Below are positions 34,579 to 43,479 of a stretch of DNA of 55,390 nucleotides, piece by piece (within the stretch, counting starts at the first letter, position 1; every line of letters begins with the position of its first letter). The DNA comes from an uncultured Clostridium sp. (lineage in GTDB: Bacteria; Bacillota; Clostridia; Clostridiales; Clostridiaceae), in assembly GCF_937920395.1 (NCBI RefSeq), contig NZ_CALEVF010000064.1, positions 1 to 55,390 on the forward strand, read 5' to 3'. The translations under genes were made by a program, and so were the position numbers. The notes beneath the pieces were generated by a model. It was not told the DNA's origin. It did not search any database and worked only from the letters and a program-made list of their open reading frames with translations.

Positions 34579-35826
34579 TTACTTCGCTAAACTTGCAACA
34601 ATTACTTTTGCGCAATCTAATGCACCATTTTCAGTAGCAATATTTTTTGCAAGATTTTTTGCATTTTCTTTAATGTTGTCTTGAAGTGCAAAATCTATTG
34701 CCATCGAAAGATTTTCAGAGGTAAGTGTTTTTATAGGAATAGGTTTTGAAGCAACTCCTAAGTCATAAGCTCTATGAGCCCAAGCAAATTGATCATTGGC
34801 AAAGGGTACTATAATGCTTGGTATACCTGCCTTAAATCCAGCTGCAGTTGTTCCTGCACCACTATGATGACAGATGGCTAAAACTTTGTCAAAAAGCCAT
34901 GAATGGGGTATGCTGTCAATGGTAATTATATTTTTAGGAAGATTGTCTATTTTGCCCATCCCACATATAATACCACGCTTTCCGATTTTTGTGAGAGCGC
35001 CTATGATTAATTTTGAAATAGTATCTTTTTGATCTGTATAAAAAACACTACCAAAGCCAAAAAAAATTGATTTTTCACTCGAACTTAAAAAATCTGACAA
35101 CTCCTTTGAAGGTATATAATCCGTTTTTTCATAAGCAAACCAATAACCACTTTGGTGAATGTTCTCATTCCAGTCACTTGGTCTATTAAAAACAAAATTA
35201 CTACAGGAAATAACAGCGGGATTTTGTTTATTAGTGTGACGTTCGTATGGACAACCAAATCCTTTTGGCTTACCTCCAAATTTTTCTTTCCAAAAACCAG
35301 TGACAGAATCTTTAGATGCTAACCAAAGCATGCCTTGAAGCATAGTATAGCTAATCTTGTTTGTGAATGGTTTAGACTTTTTCCTTCCATATTGAATGAC
35401 AGAGGTCTGCTTTTTTGTTTTGTGTATAGGAAATGGTGAAGCTAAAATACACGGTATGCCTAATTTCTCTGCAGCAAAATAACCTAAAGTAACACCTGGG
35501 TGATAAATGATGAGTTCACTGCCTTCACATGAAGCATAAAATTCATTCGCAATTTTAGCTCCGTATTTTTTCATTTTATTAAAAGTTAAAAGCATTTTTA
35601 AAGGGTTGTCTGCGGATTGAGCTTGTTTAAGCATATTTTCATCAACATTAAGTGACTTAAAATCAGCTTGAATGGGATAAAAGTCGATACCGTAGCTTCG
35701 AATGAAGTCCCCAAATTCCCTCATTCCAGTTATGCGTACATCTTTACCTAGTTCTTTAAGTTCCATTGCAAGAGCTAAATATGGTTGATAATCGCCACGA
35801 GATCCTGCACAAAGAATTGTAATCAT
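34579..35826 (-). CDS. UDP-glycosyltransferase, GT1/MGT type
   Basis: 415 residues from the ATG at 35826 (9 bases after GGAG; the ATG three codons earlier overlaps that site). GT-B fold: N-terminal ITILCAGSRGDYQPYLALA (the sterol/macrolide glucosyltransferase opening) and the donor-site motif CHHSGAGTTAAGFKAGIPSIIVPFANDQ (about 325-352). Acceptor unknown: macrolide, lipid or sterol-like compounds are known for relatives. Divergent from a TetR regulator. Confidence 0.87.
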   Translation of the reverse strand: MITILCAGSRGDYQPYLALAMELKELGKDVRITGMREFGDFIRSYGIDFYPIQADFKSLNVDENMLKQAQSADNPLKMLLTFNKMKKYGAKIANEFYASCEGSELIIYHPGVTLGYFAAEKLGIPCILASPFPIHKTKKQTSVIQYGRKKSKPFTNKISYTMLQGMLWLASKDSVTGFWKEKFGGKPKGFGCPYERHTNKQNPAVISCSNFVFNRPSDWNENIHQSGYWFAYEKTDYIPSKELSDFLSSSEKSIFFGFGSVFYTDQKDTISKLIIGALTKIGKRGIICGMGKIDNLPKNIITIDSIPHSWLFDKVLAICHHSGAGTTAAGFKAGIPSIIVPFANDQFAWAHRAYDLGVASKPIPIKTLTSENLSMAIDFALQDNIKENAKNLAKNIATENGALDCAKVIVASLAK

Positions 35827-35853
35827 ATATTTCATCTCCTCTTGTATTATCCA

Positions 35854-35928
35854 ACAACCTGTTGTATATATAATAGTATACTTATGTTTTTACATACCAT
35901 CAACCGACAATGTGATAACAAGTGTCGG
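35854..35928. promoter_or_regulatory. Operator cluster and promoter between glycosyltransferase and tetR
   Basis: Three dyads: ACAAC-CT-GTTGT (35854-35865), TATGT-TTTT-ACATA (35883-35896) and CCGACA-N13-TGTCGG (35904-35928). On the minus strand TTGATG, 17 bases, TATACT forms a promoter for the glycosyltransferase, and the second dyad fills its spacer. Confidence 0.65.
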
Positions 35929-35950
35929 ATTTATAGGAGATGAATAGCAA

Positions 35951-36514
35951 ATGAACAAGCAACCAGAGGTAACAGCGCAAACTAAGCAAAATCTAATAGA
36001 TGCATTTTGGTCGCTATACTGCGAAAAAAGAATAGAGAAAATAACAGTCAAAGAAATTACACAAATGGCAGGATATAATAGGGGTACTTTTTATGAGTAT
36101 TTTACTGATGTTTATGACGTTCTTGATCAAATTGAGTTGTCGCTAGTACCTACCTTAAATGAATTGCCACCAACAACTAAGTTGGATCATAGTATGGATA
36201 TGCCCCTTGATATGTTCATTAAGTTATATGAGCAGAATTGCAAATATTACTCTGTTTTATTTGGAGATAATGGAGATCCGGCTTTTGCAAGTAAAATTAA
36301 GAGTTCAATTAAGCCATTAATTATGAAAACAATTTCTGAGAAAGTTGATAGAAATGACATTGAACTTGATTTTATTTTAGAATATATTCTTTCTGCTATG
36401 ATTGGTATCCTCAGTTATTGGTTTAGGATGAATAAGATTTTGCCGGCAGAAGATTTAATAGCGCTTATGTATGCACTTATGGATAATGAAGTTCTGAATA
36501 AACTTAACTCGTGA
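35951..36514 (+). CDS. TetR/AcrR family regulator
   Basis: 187 residues. Helix-turn-helix at about 15-60 (LIDAFWSLYCEKRIEKITVKEITQMAGYNRGTFYEYFTDVYDVLD), C-terminal helical domain of the TetR_C type. TAGGAGATGAATAGCAA precedes the ATG. Likely controls the divergent glycosyltransferase. Confidence 0.9.
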   Translation: MNKQPEVTAQTKQNLIDAFWSLYCEKRIEKITVKEITQMAGYNRGTFYEYFTDVYDVLDQIELSLVPTLNELPPTTKLDHSMDMPLDMFIKLYEQNCKYYSVLFGDNGDPAFASKIKSSIKPLIMKTISEKVDRNDIELDFILEYILSAMIGILSYWFRMNKILPAEDLIALMYALMDNEVLNKLNS

Positions 36515-36615
36515 AATACTAGAAACTTAATAATACTTAATACTTTTCTATAATAATTCTTAATTTATTTGTTATAAAATAAATAATAGAAGTTATTTAT
36601 AAGGGGAGATTAAAT

Positions 36616-37179
36616 ATGTTTAAGTTTATAAAGGAATTTATTAAAAATCCAAAATTTATTGGAGCAGTGGCACCAAGTAGTGAATATTTAGCTAAAAAAA
36701 TGATAGAAGATATTAATTTTAAGGAATGTAATTGTATTATAGAATATGGACCAGGAACAGGTGTTTTCACAGAAAAACTTATTGCAAGAAAAAAAGAGAA
36801 TACATTATTACTTGTTATCGAGAATAACAAAGAATTTTATGAGAATTTATTTAGTATGTACGGTTACAAGGAAAATGTTAAAATTATAAATGATGGGGCA
36901 GAGAATATAAAAAAATATCTAAAAGAGTATAATATTAAACAGGTGGACTATGTTGTATCTGGGCTTCCTTTTACGGTATTGCCGGTAAGTATTTCAAATG
37001 CTATATTAAAGAACACAAAGGATATATTAAGTAATGAAGGAGAATTTATAACTTTTCAGTATTCTTTATTAAAAAAGAATTTCTTAGAAAAATATTTTAA
37101 TAATGTAAAGGTGAAGAAAGCAATGATAAATTTACCACCTGCATATGTATTGAAATGCAGAGTGAAGGAGGAAGTATGA
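36616..37179 (+). CDS. SAM-dependent methyltransferase, phospholipid N-methyltransferase-like
   Basis: 187 residues. N-terminal FIKNPKFIGAVAPSSEYLAKKM is the hallmark of the COG3963 group, then motif I IIEYGPGTGVFTEKLI, VIENNKEFYENL and VVSGLPFTVLP. Related to rRNA dimethylase folds. AAGGGGAG before ATG. Its stop overlaps the start of the response regulator (ATGA), so it belongs to the two-component operon and may modify the membrane lipid. Confidence 0.85.
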   Translation: MFKFIKEFIKNPKFIGAVAPSSEYLAKKMIEDINFKECNCIIEYGPGTGVFTEKLIARKKENTLLLVIENNKEFYENLFSMYGYKENVKIINDGAENIKKYLKEYNIKQVDYVVSGLPFTVLPVSISNAILKNTKDILSNEGEFITFQYSLLKKNFLEKYFNNVKVKKAMINLPPAYVLKCRVKEEV

Positions 37180-37859
37180 AAGAAAAAATTTTAGTTGTAG
37201 ATGATGATAAAAGTATAAGAAATTTAATTGAAGTTTATCTAAAAAATGATGGTTATGAGGTCTTTAATGCCTGCAATGGACAAGAAGCGTTAGAGTCACT
37301 CGAGAGTAATGAACCTGATTTAATAATATTAGATATAATGATGCCAATTTTAGATGATGTCGCTACTTGCATAAAAATAAGAGAAAAGTATACAATGCCA
37401 ATAATATTTTTATCAGCTAAAGGAGAAGAAATTGATAAAATACAAGGTTTAACTGTTGGTGCAGATGACTATATTACAAAGCCTTTTGGTTCAATGGAGG
37501 TTCTTGCGAGAGTTAAGGCACAACTTAGAAGATATAAAAGATTTAATTCTATGCCAACTTGTAAAAATATAATTGAGATAGAGGATTTAATTATAAATAC
37601 TGACACTCATGAAGTTACGGCTAAAGGTGAAAAAATAAAATTAACACCAAAGGAATTCGATATACTGGAATGCTTGGCTAGAAATAAAGGGAGTGTATTT
37701 ACTATAGAAAAATTATATGAAACAGTATGGAAAGAGAATTTTGCAGTCTCTGATACTTCTATAGCGGTACATATAACAAATTTAAGGCAAAAGATTGAAA
37801 TTGATTCTAAAAATCCTCAATACATTAAGACCGTATGGGGAGTTGGATATAAAATATGA
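37176..37859 (+). CDS. OmpR/PhoB-type response regulator
   Basis: 227 residues from ATG 37176 (AAGGAGGA upstream; an ATG 21 bases earlier is less likely). Receiver domain with LVVDDDKSI, phospho-acceptor Asp in LIILDIMMP (near 51), and Lys in DDYITKPFG (near 102); winged-helix output with LTPKEFDILECLARNKG and VWGVGYKI. VanR-like arrangement with the kinase overlapping by 4 bases. Confidence 0.94.
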   Translation: MKEKILVVDDDKSIRNLIEVYLKNDGYEVFNACNGQEALESLESNEPDLIILDIMMPILDDVATCIKIREKYTMPIIFLSAKGEEIDKIQGLTVGADDYITKPFGSMEVLARVKAQLRRYKRFNSMPTCKNIIEIEDLIINTDTHEVTAKGEKIKLTPKEFDILECLARNKGSVFTIEKLYETVWKENFAVSDTSIAVHITNLRQKIEIDSKNPQYIKTVWGVGYKI

Positions 37860-38941
37860 AGAATAAAATATATAATAAGTTAGCAACAAAATTAATTTTT
37901 CTAGTTATTTTTGCATTTTTAGTAAGTGCTATAATCTTTGTTGGTCTAGCTAGTGTTGGTATGTATTACATGATATTTAATTCAAATAAAGTAGGAAATA
38001 ATGTAGTACAAACTTATAATATTTATTCAATAACTTTAATTATTATTCCCATTATTATTTTTGTGGCTATTTTCTTGTTTGGAATAAACAAAAGAATTAG
38101 ATATCTCAAATATATTATAATCAAGGTGGGCAGCATTACAAATGAAACTTTCATTGAAGAATTGGATTTTAAGGGCAATGATGAAATCACTGACTTAGCA
38201 AATAGTATCAATATTATGTCTAATCGGCTAAAGGAAAATTATGAAAAGGAAAAGAAGATTGAAAAGGCTAAAAATGAATTGATTGTAGCTGTTTCTCATG
38301 ATTTAAGAACTCCGTTAACTTCAATAATTGGATATTTAGAGTTGCTTAAAGATGATAAGTTCACATATGAAGATGTGCAGAAGGATTACTTAAATGTAGC
38401 TTATGACAAGAGTATAAGCTTAAAAAAAATAATCAATGAATTGTTTGAATTTACTAAACTTACTAATGATATTACCACTTTAGAAAAAATCCCTTTCAAT
38501 ATAGCTACATTGGTAAATCAAATTGTTGGAGAACAAATACCTTTTTTTAATGAAAAAAATATAAAAGTAGAAATAGAAAGTACTGCTGAGGAGTTTTATT
38601 GTGAAATAGATATCCAAAAGATGGTTAGGGTGATTGAAAATATAGTTAAAAATGCTGAAAAATATAGTTTTTCTAATACTATTTTTAAAGTTAGTATGAT
38701 GGAAATTGATAATAACATAAAAATAAGTTTTGAAAATAAAGGGGAAAGAATAAGCAAAGAAGAGTTAGAAAAGATATTTGAGAAAATGTATAGATTAGAT
38801 AAATCTAGGACAGGTGAAACAGAGGGTTCGGGCCTAGGACTTGCAATTTCAAAGAAAATTATAGAGATGCATAGTGGAAAGCTGTGGGCTGAGTGCAAGG
38901 ATAACACCATAAAATTTAATATTTTACTTCAAAAGGCATAG
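37856..38941 (+). CDS. Sensor histidine kinase, VanS-like
   Basis: 361 residues. Two membrane helices (about 13-38 and 57-76) with a very short extracellular loop, HAMP (about 78-130), H-box VSHDLRTPLTSIIGY, N-box ENIVKNAEKY, G1/F/G2 boxes ending EGSGLGLAISKKIIE. The small outer loop suggests sensing in or near the membrane (cell-envelope stress, antibiotics). Confidence 0.92.
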   Translation: MKNKIYNKLATKLIFLVIFAFLVSAIIFVGLASVGMYYMIFNSNKVGNNVVQTYNIYSITLIIIPIIIFVAIFLFGINKRIRYLKYIIIKVGSITNETFIEELDFKGNDEITDLANSINIMSNRLKENYEKEKKIEKAKNELIVAVSHDLRTPLTSIIGYLELLKDDKFTYEDVQKDYLNVAYDKSISLKKIINELFEFTKLTNDITTLEKIPFNIATLVNQIVGEQIPFFNEKNIKVEIESTAEEFYCEIDIQKMVRVIENIVKNAEKYSFSNTIFKVSMMEIDNNIKISFENKGERISKEELEKIFEKMYRLDKSRTGETEGSGLGLAISKKIIEMHSGKLWAECKDNTIKFNILLQKA

Positions 38942-38970
38942 TTGAAATTTTACTATGCTTTTTAATTTTT
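38931..38970 (+). terminator. Terminator of the two-component operon
   Basis: AAAGGCATAG / CTATGCTTTT stem overlapping the stop codon, then T-rich tract. 38971-39198 holds no gene. Confidence 0.8.
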
Positions 38971-39198
38971 TATATTAATATTCTTAATAAATCTTAAGAG
39001 TTTCATATATAAAATCTTAAAGATTATCCTTATCGCTAGCTTGAAATAAAAGGAATAACATGCACCTAATTAATGTGTATTGCATATTATGAAGAGATTA
39101 TCCAAAATGTAGAAGACGTCCTTAGTCATAAAAACAATAGTAGCTTGAAATTAATGGTCTTACTTATAGGCATGTATTAATATAGGGAGATGATCAAG

Positions 39199-40353
39199 AT
39201 GAAAAATATTATTATACCAAATTTCTGGGATATGCATTTAGCTTATAAAGAAAAACTTTTAATAAAGCAAAATTTTTTAAACGATGATGAATTATTGAAA
39301 ATTGAAGCTAAAAAAACTAAAGAAATCCGTGTAAAGCTAGGGCTTCATGGTATTGTTGGTGATCTACAGTTTGTTCTTATAAATACGGAACTCCACACAC
39401 AAGAAGATACCTTAAAGGATTTTTTTAAATATACAGGACATAATTTATACGCTGCGATGGAAAATGAGTTTGAAAAAACATTTGTATTAAAGAATACCGC
39501 CACAAACTCCGCGGATTTTTTAATAAAAGCTAGAAAAAAAGGTAAAAATCCTTATCTAGATTTTAATATTCATCCCAAAACAAAGCATTTACCAAATACG
39601 AGGATAGAAGCTTTTGTATTTAAATGTAGCGATATTAAGAAATATTATACAATTCAAAAATCTAGAGGTGTTAGGTTTTTAACTAATAACATAATTGAAA
39701 GGGATAACTATTACTATATTCAAACTATACCATCTAGTTTCACAGGATTTTCCTATGGATTAATAGAATGGAAAAACATAGTGGGTGATTACTTGGATAA
39801 AGGATTTACTTCATTAAAATTAGATTTTAATAAACCTTCAGACAACTATGTTAATAACATTAAGGCTCTTGACCATGCAGCTACAAGAATACTAGCAAAG
39901 GATAGAGATGCAGCAATACTCGAACTTATGGAGTTAACTAATTACAATTTTGATTTTGCAATATATGTGAAATCTATGAATTCTATTACATCAGTGGCAA
40001 GAGTTGTAGATGGCCATTTTGCTATGGTATTTACTTCTGGAATCAAGCCTTATATATCTGATAAAGAATCAGGCCCTACTGAAAAGTTTGTACATTATTA
40101 TGGTTCAAGAGTTCATCATCTTGCTTTTCATACAGAACATATTGAATATACGTATGAAATGCTAAAGAAAAATGGAATGGACTTTTTAATAGAATTAATA
40201 GGTTCTCCAGAGGAAGGTTTAAAACAAACATTTAGTTACCCATCAAAAAATACATTCTTAGTGAGTGAATACATCTATAGGTACAATGGGTTTGATGGAT
40301 TCTTTACAAAAGGAAATGTAGCAGATTTAACCGGTGCAACTTCAAAGCAATAA
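39199..40353 (+). CDS. VOC-superfamily protein with HPPD-like C-terminal domain
   Basis: 384 residues from ATG 39199 (AGGGAGA 8 bases upstream). The C-terminal half reads like the metal-binding half of 4-hydroxyphenylpyruvate dioxygenase: ALDHAATRI, RVHHLAFHTEHIEYTYEMLKKNG and a Glu in TFLVSEYIYRYNG near the end, giving a plausible His226/His307/Glu357 facial triad. The N-terminal half (1-200) is not recognised. A non-haem iron dioxygenase would be odd in a strict anaerobe, so another metal or reaction is possible. Confidence 0.65.
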   Translation: MKNIIIPNFWDMHLAYKEKLLIKQNFLNDDELLKIEAKKTKEIRVKLGLHGIVGDLQFVLINTELHTQEDTLKDFFKYTGHNLYAAMENEFEKTFVLKNTATNSADFLIKARKKGKNPYLDFNIHPKTKHLPNTRIEAFVFKCSDIKKYYTIQKSRGVRFLTNNIIERDNYYYIQTIPSSFTGFSYGLIEWKNIVGDYLDKGFTSLKLDFNKPSDNYVNNIKALDHAATRILAKDRDAAILELMELTNYNFDFAIYVKSMNSITSVARVVDGHFAMVFTSGIKPYISDKESGPTEKFVHYYGSRVHHLAFHTEHIEYTYEMLKKNGMDFLIELIGSPEEGLKQTFSYPSKNTFLVSEYIYRYNGFDGFFTKGNVADLTGATSKQ

Positions 40354-40399
40354 TTCTTTAGCAAAATAAATTGTGTTTATAATATGTATGAGGTGGTTT

Positions 40400-40728
40400 A
40401 TGGATTTATTAATATTTGAAAAACGTAGATTGCTTAGATATAATTTACTATTTCAGTTATATAGAGACTTCTTTACTTACGGCTATGAAGTGTGCAGTAA
40501 TATTGATTATGAGATTCCCAGGGATTCTAGAATTGAAATAATTGCAGCTCTTTATTTCATTTTCTATAAAAGATGGATTTTTTTAACATAGAAAGAGATA
40601 AAACAGTTTCTGCTTTTGTTTTAGGTCGTGGCATTGAGGAAGTAGAAAATTATTTCACTGAAACTGGTAAATTTGCACTTTCAAATGTATTTGAGGATTT
40701 GCTCATTCCCGTTATAAATAGAGAATAA
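40400..40728 (+). CDS. Small protein, paralogue of the gene at 41143, split by a -1 frame change
   Basis: ATG at 40400 behind GAGGTGG. The first frame (LLRYNLLFQLYRDFF ... RIEIIAAL) stops at 40589-40591; the -1 frame continues to 40728 (NIERDKTVSAFVLGRGIEEVE ... LLIPVINRE). The joined product aligns along its length to the 112-residue protein at 41143 (CEIIAAL, SRGIDEIE, LLIPN). The junction is the canonical slippery heptamer T-TTT-TTA (40579-40585) in the right phase. Either programmed -1 frameshifting or loss of one T. Function unknown; it brackets the beta-flower gene. Confidence 0.6.
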
Positions 40729-40750
40729 ATAACTGGAGGTTTAGTTTAAA

Positions 40751-41131
40751 TTGGAAATAATGGATCCTTTGTTTGATAAAAAGGCTAATTTTGTTGGGTG
40801 GTTATTAGAATATAGTAATGTATTTAATAATGATTTAGAATGGGTAGCATATATAAATAGTAATTATGTTTGGTCAAAAAAAACTAGAATATGGATTGGT
40901 GGATTAAGAGGTACTAATCTATTAGATAGAGAGGGTCGGATTGTAGCGTGGAGTATTAGTGGACCAGTAGTTGGAGGTATAGAAATTATAAAAGCACCAC
41001 TTGATATTGGACCTCCATTTCTGTCAGTTGTACCTATTATTCATGAGTTTCCATTTAATCCAGGGTATGCACCTGAGCCTGCAGGCGAATGGTCGAAGCT
41101 AACCTTCACTCAATGGATTAATCAAAGGTAG
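40751..41131 (+). CDS. 4-fold beta-flower domain protein
   Basis: 126 residues. The first 75 contain four short repeated hairpins: PLFDKKANFVGWL, NVFNNDLEWVAYI, YVWSKKTRIWIGGL, NLLDREGRIVAWS, the pattern of 4-fold beta-flower proteins. The rest is Pro/Gly-rich (GPPFLSVVPIIHEFPFNPGYAPEP). Start TTG at 40751 (GGAGG 11 bases upstream) or ATG at 40760. Role of the family is unknown; such small domains often occur in variable loci. Confidence 0.65.
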   Translation: MEIMDPLFDKKANFVGWLLEYSNVFNNDLEWVAYINSNYVWSKKTRIWIGGLRGTNLLDREGRIVAWSISGPVVGGIEIIKAPLDIGPPFLSVVPIIHEFPFNPGYAPEPAGEWSKLTFTQWINQR

Positions 41132-41142
41132 GTGTTTGATTT

Positions 41143-41481
41143 ATGCTTCAAATAGAAAGAAATTTAATTAGAACTCAAATTTTATTTGAGTTATATGAAA
41201 ATTTATTTTGTATTTGCACTTACAGAAATATTACAAGGCAAGAATACAAAGTCTCAGGTGTAAACAAGTGTGAGATAATTGCAGCTCTTTTTTATTTAGA
41301 TGACAGAGGATTTATTAATGTAAGGACGACAAGTGAAGATGATGTTCTTATCATCTATATTAGATCCAGAGGGATTGATGAAATTGAACTTAAAATTAAA
41401 AAAGCTACCACATTAGCCCTATCTTCTAGCTTTAATAAACTACTTATTCCAAACTTCGATAATGTCCCTGATGACTGCTAA
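41143..41481 (+). CDS. Small protein related to the split gene at 40400
   Basis: 112 residues, ATG behind AAGGTAGGTG, 11 bases after the beta-flower gene. N-terminal helix (LIRTQILFELYENLF), C-terminal helix (ATTLALSSSFNKLLIPNF), with a strand region between (INVRTTSEDDVLIIYIRSRGIDEIE). Same family as the gene upstream; looks like an immunity-type or adaptor-type small protein, but I do not recognise it. Confidence 0.6.
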   Translation: MLQIERNLIRTQILFELYENLFCICTYRNITRQEYKVSGVNKCEIIAALFYLDDRGFINVRTTSEDDVLIIYIRSRGIDEIELKIKKATTLALSSSFNKLLIPNFDNVPDDC

Positions 41482-41527
41482 ATTACTTTATACGCAATGT
41501 GTATCTATGAAAGAGGATGTGATTATA

Positions 41528-41731
41528 TTGAAAACAGTTAATATAATTTTTGTTAGTGGAAATGAGGTTACACTAATGCTTGATGATAATGATAGGCGTA
41601 ACTTAATCTCTTGGCTTAATGATAGTGAAAATCCCAATAACGTCTATGTGTTAAAACAAAAAAGCGCAAATATTGAGACGTTTATAACATATACAATTTA
41701 TAAAAGCAAAATAGAATATGCGGTATATTAA
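41528..41731 (+). CDS. 67-residue hypothetical protein
   Basis: TTG at 41528 is 10 bases after AGAGGA; an ATG at 41507 or 41462 would give longer versions without a ribosome binding site. Strand-rich sequence (VNIIFVSGNEVTLMLDDNDRRNLISWL). Last gene of the beta-flower cluster. Unknown. Confidence 0.5.
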   Translation: MKTVNIIFVSGNEVTLMLDDNDRRNLISWLNDSENPNNVYVLKQKSANIETFITYTIYKSKIEYAVY

Positions 41732-41960
41732 TTTGAACCTTATAGTTTGAAAAAAATTGATTTTGCTTGAGTTATAACTTATTCTTTTTCATAATTATCC
41801 CCCCTTTGATTTTTCTAAATAAAATAATTTATCAATTGGCACATGATAATTTTTATTTAATAATACCATATTTACCATAAATTAAATATATTAAAATCCC
41901 TTTTAGATTAGTTTTAATTAATAACTATACTTACTATTATAACAACTATATTCAACTTTT

Positions 41961-41991
41961 TGTTGACTATATACAACATAAATACTATAAT
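41961..41991 (+). promoter_or_regulatory. Promoter and operator of the XRE-STAND gene run
   Basis: TTGACT (41963-41968), 17 bases, TATAAT (41986-41991). The dyad TGTTG-ACTATATA-CAACA (41961-41978) covers the -35 and fits binding by the XRE protein encoded next. The preceding 41732-41960 shows no gene. Confidence 0.75.
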
Positions 41992-42012
41992 AAATCTATG
42001 TGGAGGGATATT

Positions 42013-42237
42013 ATGGTAAAAAGAAAAAAGCTATTTAATACAAAAATAAAGGTTCTTAGAGCTGAAAGAAATTTAACACAAGAAGACTTGGCCATAGATT
42101 TAGGCGTAAATAGAAGTACTATTTTAGAAATAGAAAGGGGAACTTTTAATCCATCTCTGAAACTTACTTTTTCTATAGCAAACTACTTTAATAAAAGCAT
42201 TAATGAAGTTTTTGAAATTGTGGAGAAGGATAAATAA
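42013..42237 (+). CDS. XRE-family helix-turn-helix regulator
   Basis: 74 residues from ATG 42013 (GGAGGG upstream; the ATG at 41998 is before it). Single HTH_3 domain: IKVLRAERNLTQEDLAIDLGVNRSTILEIERGTFNPSLKLTFSIA. Short Cro/YgzD-like repressor, likely autoregulatory. Its stop overlaps the next start (TAATG). Confidence 0.9.
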   Translation: MVKRKKLFNTKIKVLRAERNLTQEDLAIDLGVNRSTILEIERGTFNPSLKLTFSIANYFNKSINEVFEIVEKDK

Positions 42238-42344
42238 TGAATAATTTAGGAAATGCATTATTGCCTGTACATGTTGCATTTGCCACTCTTATAGTATCTT
42301 GTTTTTTTATGACATTGACTGTAGACGATGATGAATTACATTAA
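42237..42344 (+). CDS. 35-residue single-pass membrane peptide
   Basis: ATG overlaps the XRE stop codon; GGAGAAGGA lies upstream. One hydrophobic helix (LLPVHVAFATLIVSCFFMTLTV) and an acidic tail (DDDELH). Unknown. Confidence 0.55.
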   Translation: MNNLGNALLPVHVAFATLIVSCFFMTLTVDDDELH

Positions 42345-42350
42345 TATGCA

Positions 42351-42830
42351 ATGAATAAATCAATCAAAGTTTCCGTTATAATAACAATATTGACTTTAAT
42401 GGGATATTCTCTTTATAAATTAGTTTCCGGTAGTGGTGTTATTAGTATTAATGTGATTTTCTTTGGTATAGAGGGTTTAAGCCTTTTAACATTATTATTA
42501 TTATTATATTATCTTGAATTAAAGGGATTTAGCTTATCTTTTAAAGAAAATAAAAAAATGGGCGAATTTTTAACTACAGTGTCAATAATTATAAGTATAT
42601 TTACTACAATTAGTATATTATTTGAACTTAAATTGTTTGCTAACCCTACAGGAATTATTAGATATGATATGCTAATATTATTAATAAATTTTCTTATTCT
42701 ACCATTAACAGTACCTTTTTTTCCTAATAGGAACAAGATACTTAGTCGAGATGCCTATAAAAAAGAGCAAAAAGAGTTGAAGAAAATATTTAATATTTTC
42801 ATAGTAATATATGTAATATTTAAGTATTGA
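42351..42830 (+). CDS. 159-residue membrane protein
   Basis: Four hydrophobic segments (about 6-24, 30-55, 70-92, 100-122) plus a C-terminal amphipathic/hydrophobic helix after a Lys-rich stretch (YKKEQKELKKIFNIF). No family recognised. It begins 6 bases after the previous stop with no clear ribosome binding site, so coupling is likely. Confidence 0.65.
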   Translation: MNKSIKVSVIITILTLMGYSLYKLVSGSGVISINVIFFGIEGLSLLTLLLLLYYLELKGFSLSFKENKKMGEFLTTVSIIISIFTTISILFELKLFANPTGIIRYDMLILLINFLILPLTVPFFPNRNKILSRDAYKKEQKELKKIFNIFIVIYVIFKY

Positions 42831-42986
42831 AGAAGCATTTTTTAGAAATTAATTATATTTTCTAATTTAAAATAACATATAATACAAAATTCAATAATAG
42901 CTAATTAAAAGAGAATTATAGAGAATATACAAAGTATAGTTAAAGCTATATTTTTTTAATTATATGATTTGGAGGGGAATTAAAAA

Positions 42987-43423
42987 ATGAATAAAAAAAT
43001 ATATAATAAAAAAGGTTTTTGGAGCGGTGTTTTTTTCTTTTATTATCGGTTGTCTATATTATACTCTTAATAAATAATTGGAATGATATGAATTCAATAA
43101 GAAATGGTAAGAATATTTTATTCACTATTATTTGCTTATTAATTGGTATTTCGCAAATATACAGAGGGCTAGATAGTAAGTGTACAACAGAGGATACAAA
43201 GGACGATGATGAAAGAAAAAAACTAGTCACACTCAAAACTGAAAGTAGTACCTATAAAATCACATTTAATATTAGTATTGTTTTAACTTTAGTATTAGCA
43301 GTTGCCATAGGCGTTACGAAAAATGATGATTTATCAGGCATTTTCGTAGGAGTAGCAATTATGCCAACCATTATGATCATTTCTTATATATTTGCTAATG
43401 ATTATCATAATAAACGTAATTAA
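42987..43423 (+). CDS. Small membrane protein with -1 frame change at a slippery heptamer
   Basis: GGAGGGG lies 9 bases before ATG 42987. The first frame (NKKIYNKKGFWSGVFF) stops after 27 codons; in the -1 frame the sequence continues as LLLSVVYIILLINNWNDM to 43423, making a membrane protein with three helices (about 14-32, 42-58, 93-135) and an acidic loop. The switch point T-TTT-TTC (43031-43037) is a canonical slippery heptamer in phase; alternatively one T is missing from a T7 run. A TTG at 43019 in the second frame lacks a ribosome binding site. Confidence 0.6.
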
Positions 43424-43479
43424 ATAATATAAATTAATATAGAAGTATAGTTTTAGTAAACTTACTAAAGGAGGAAATT

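Noticed and set aside
42987..43423. Independent gene starting at TTG 43019
   Set aside because: No ribosome binding site there, whereas ATG 42987 has GGAGGGG and connects by a -1 shift.
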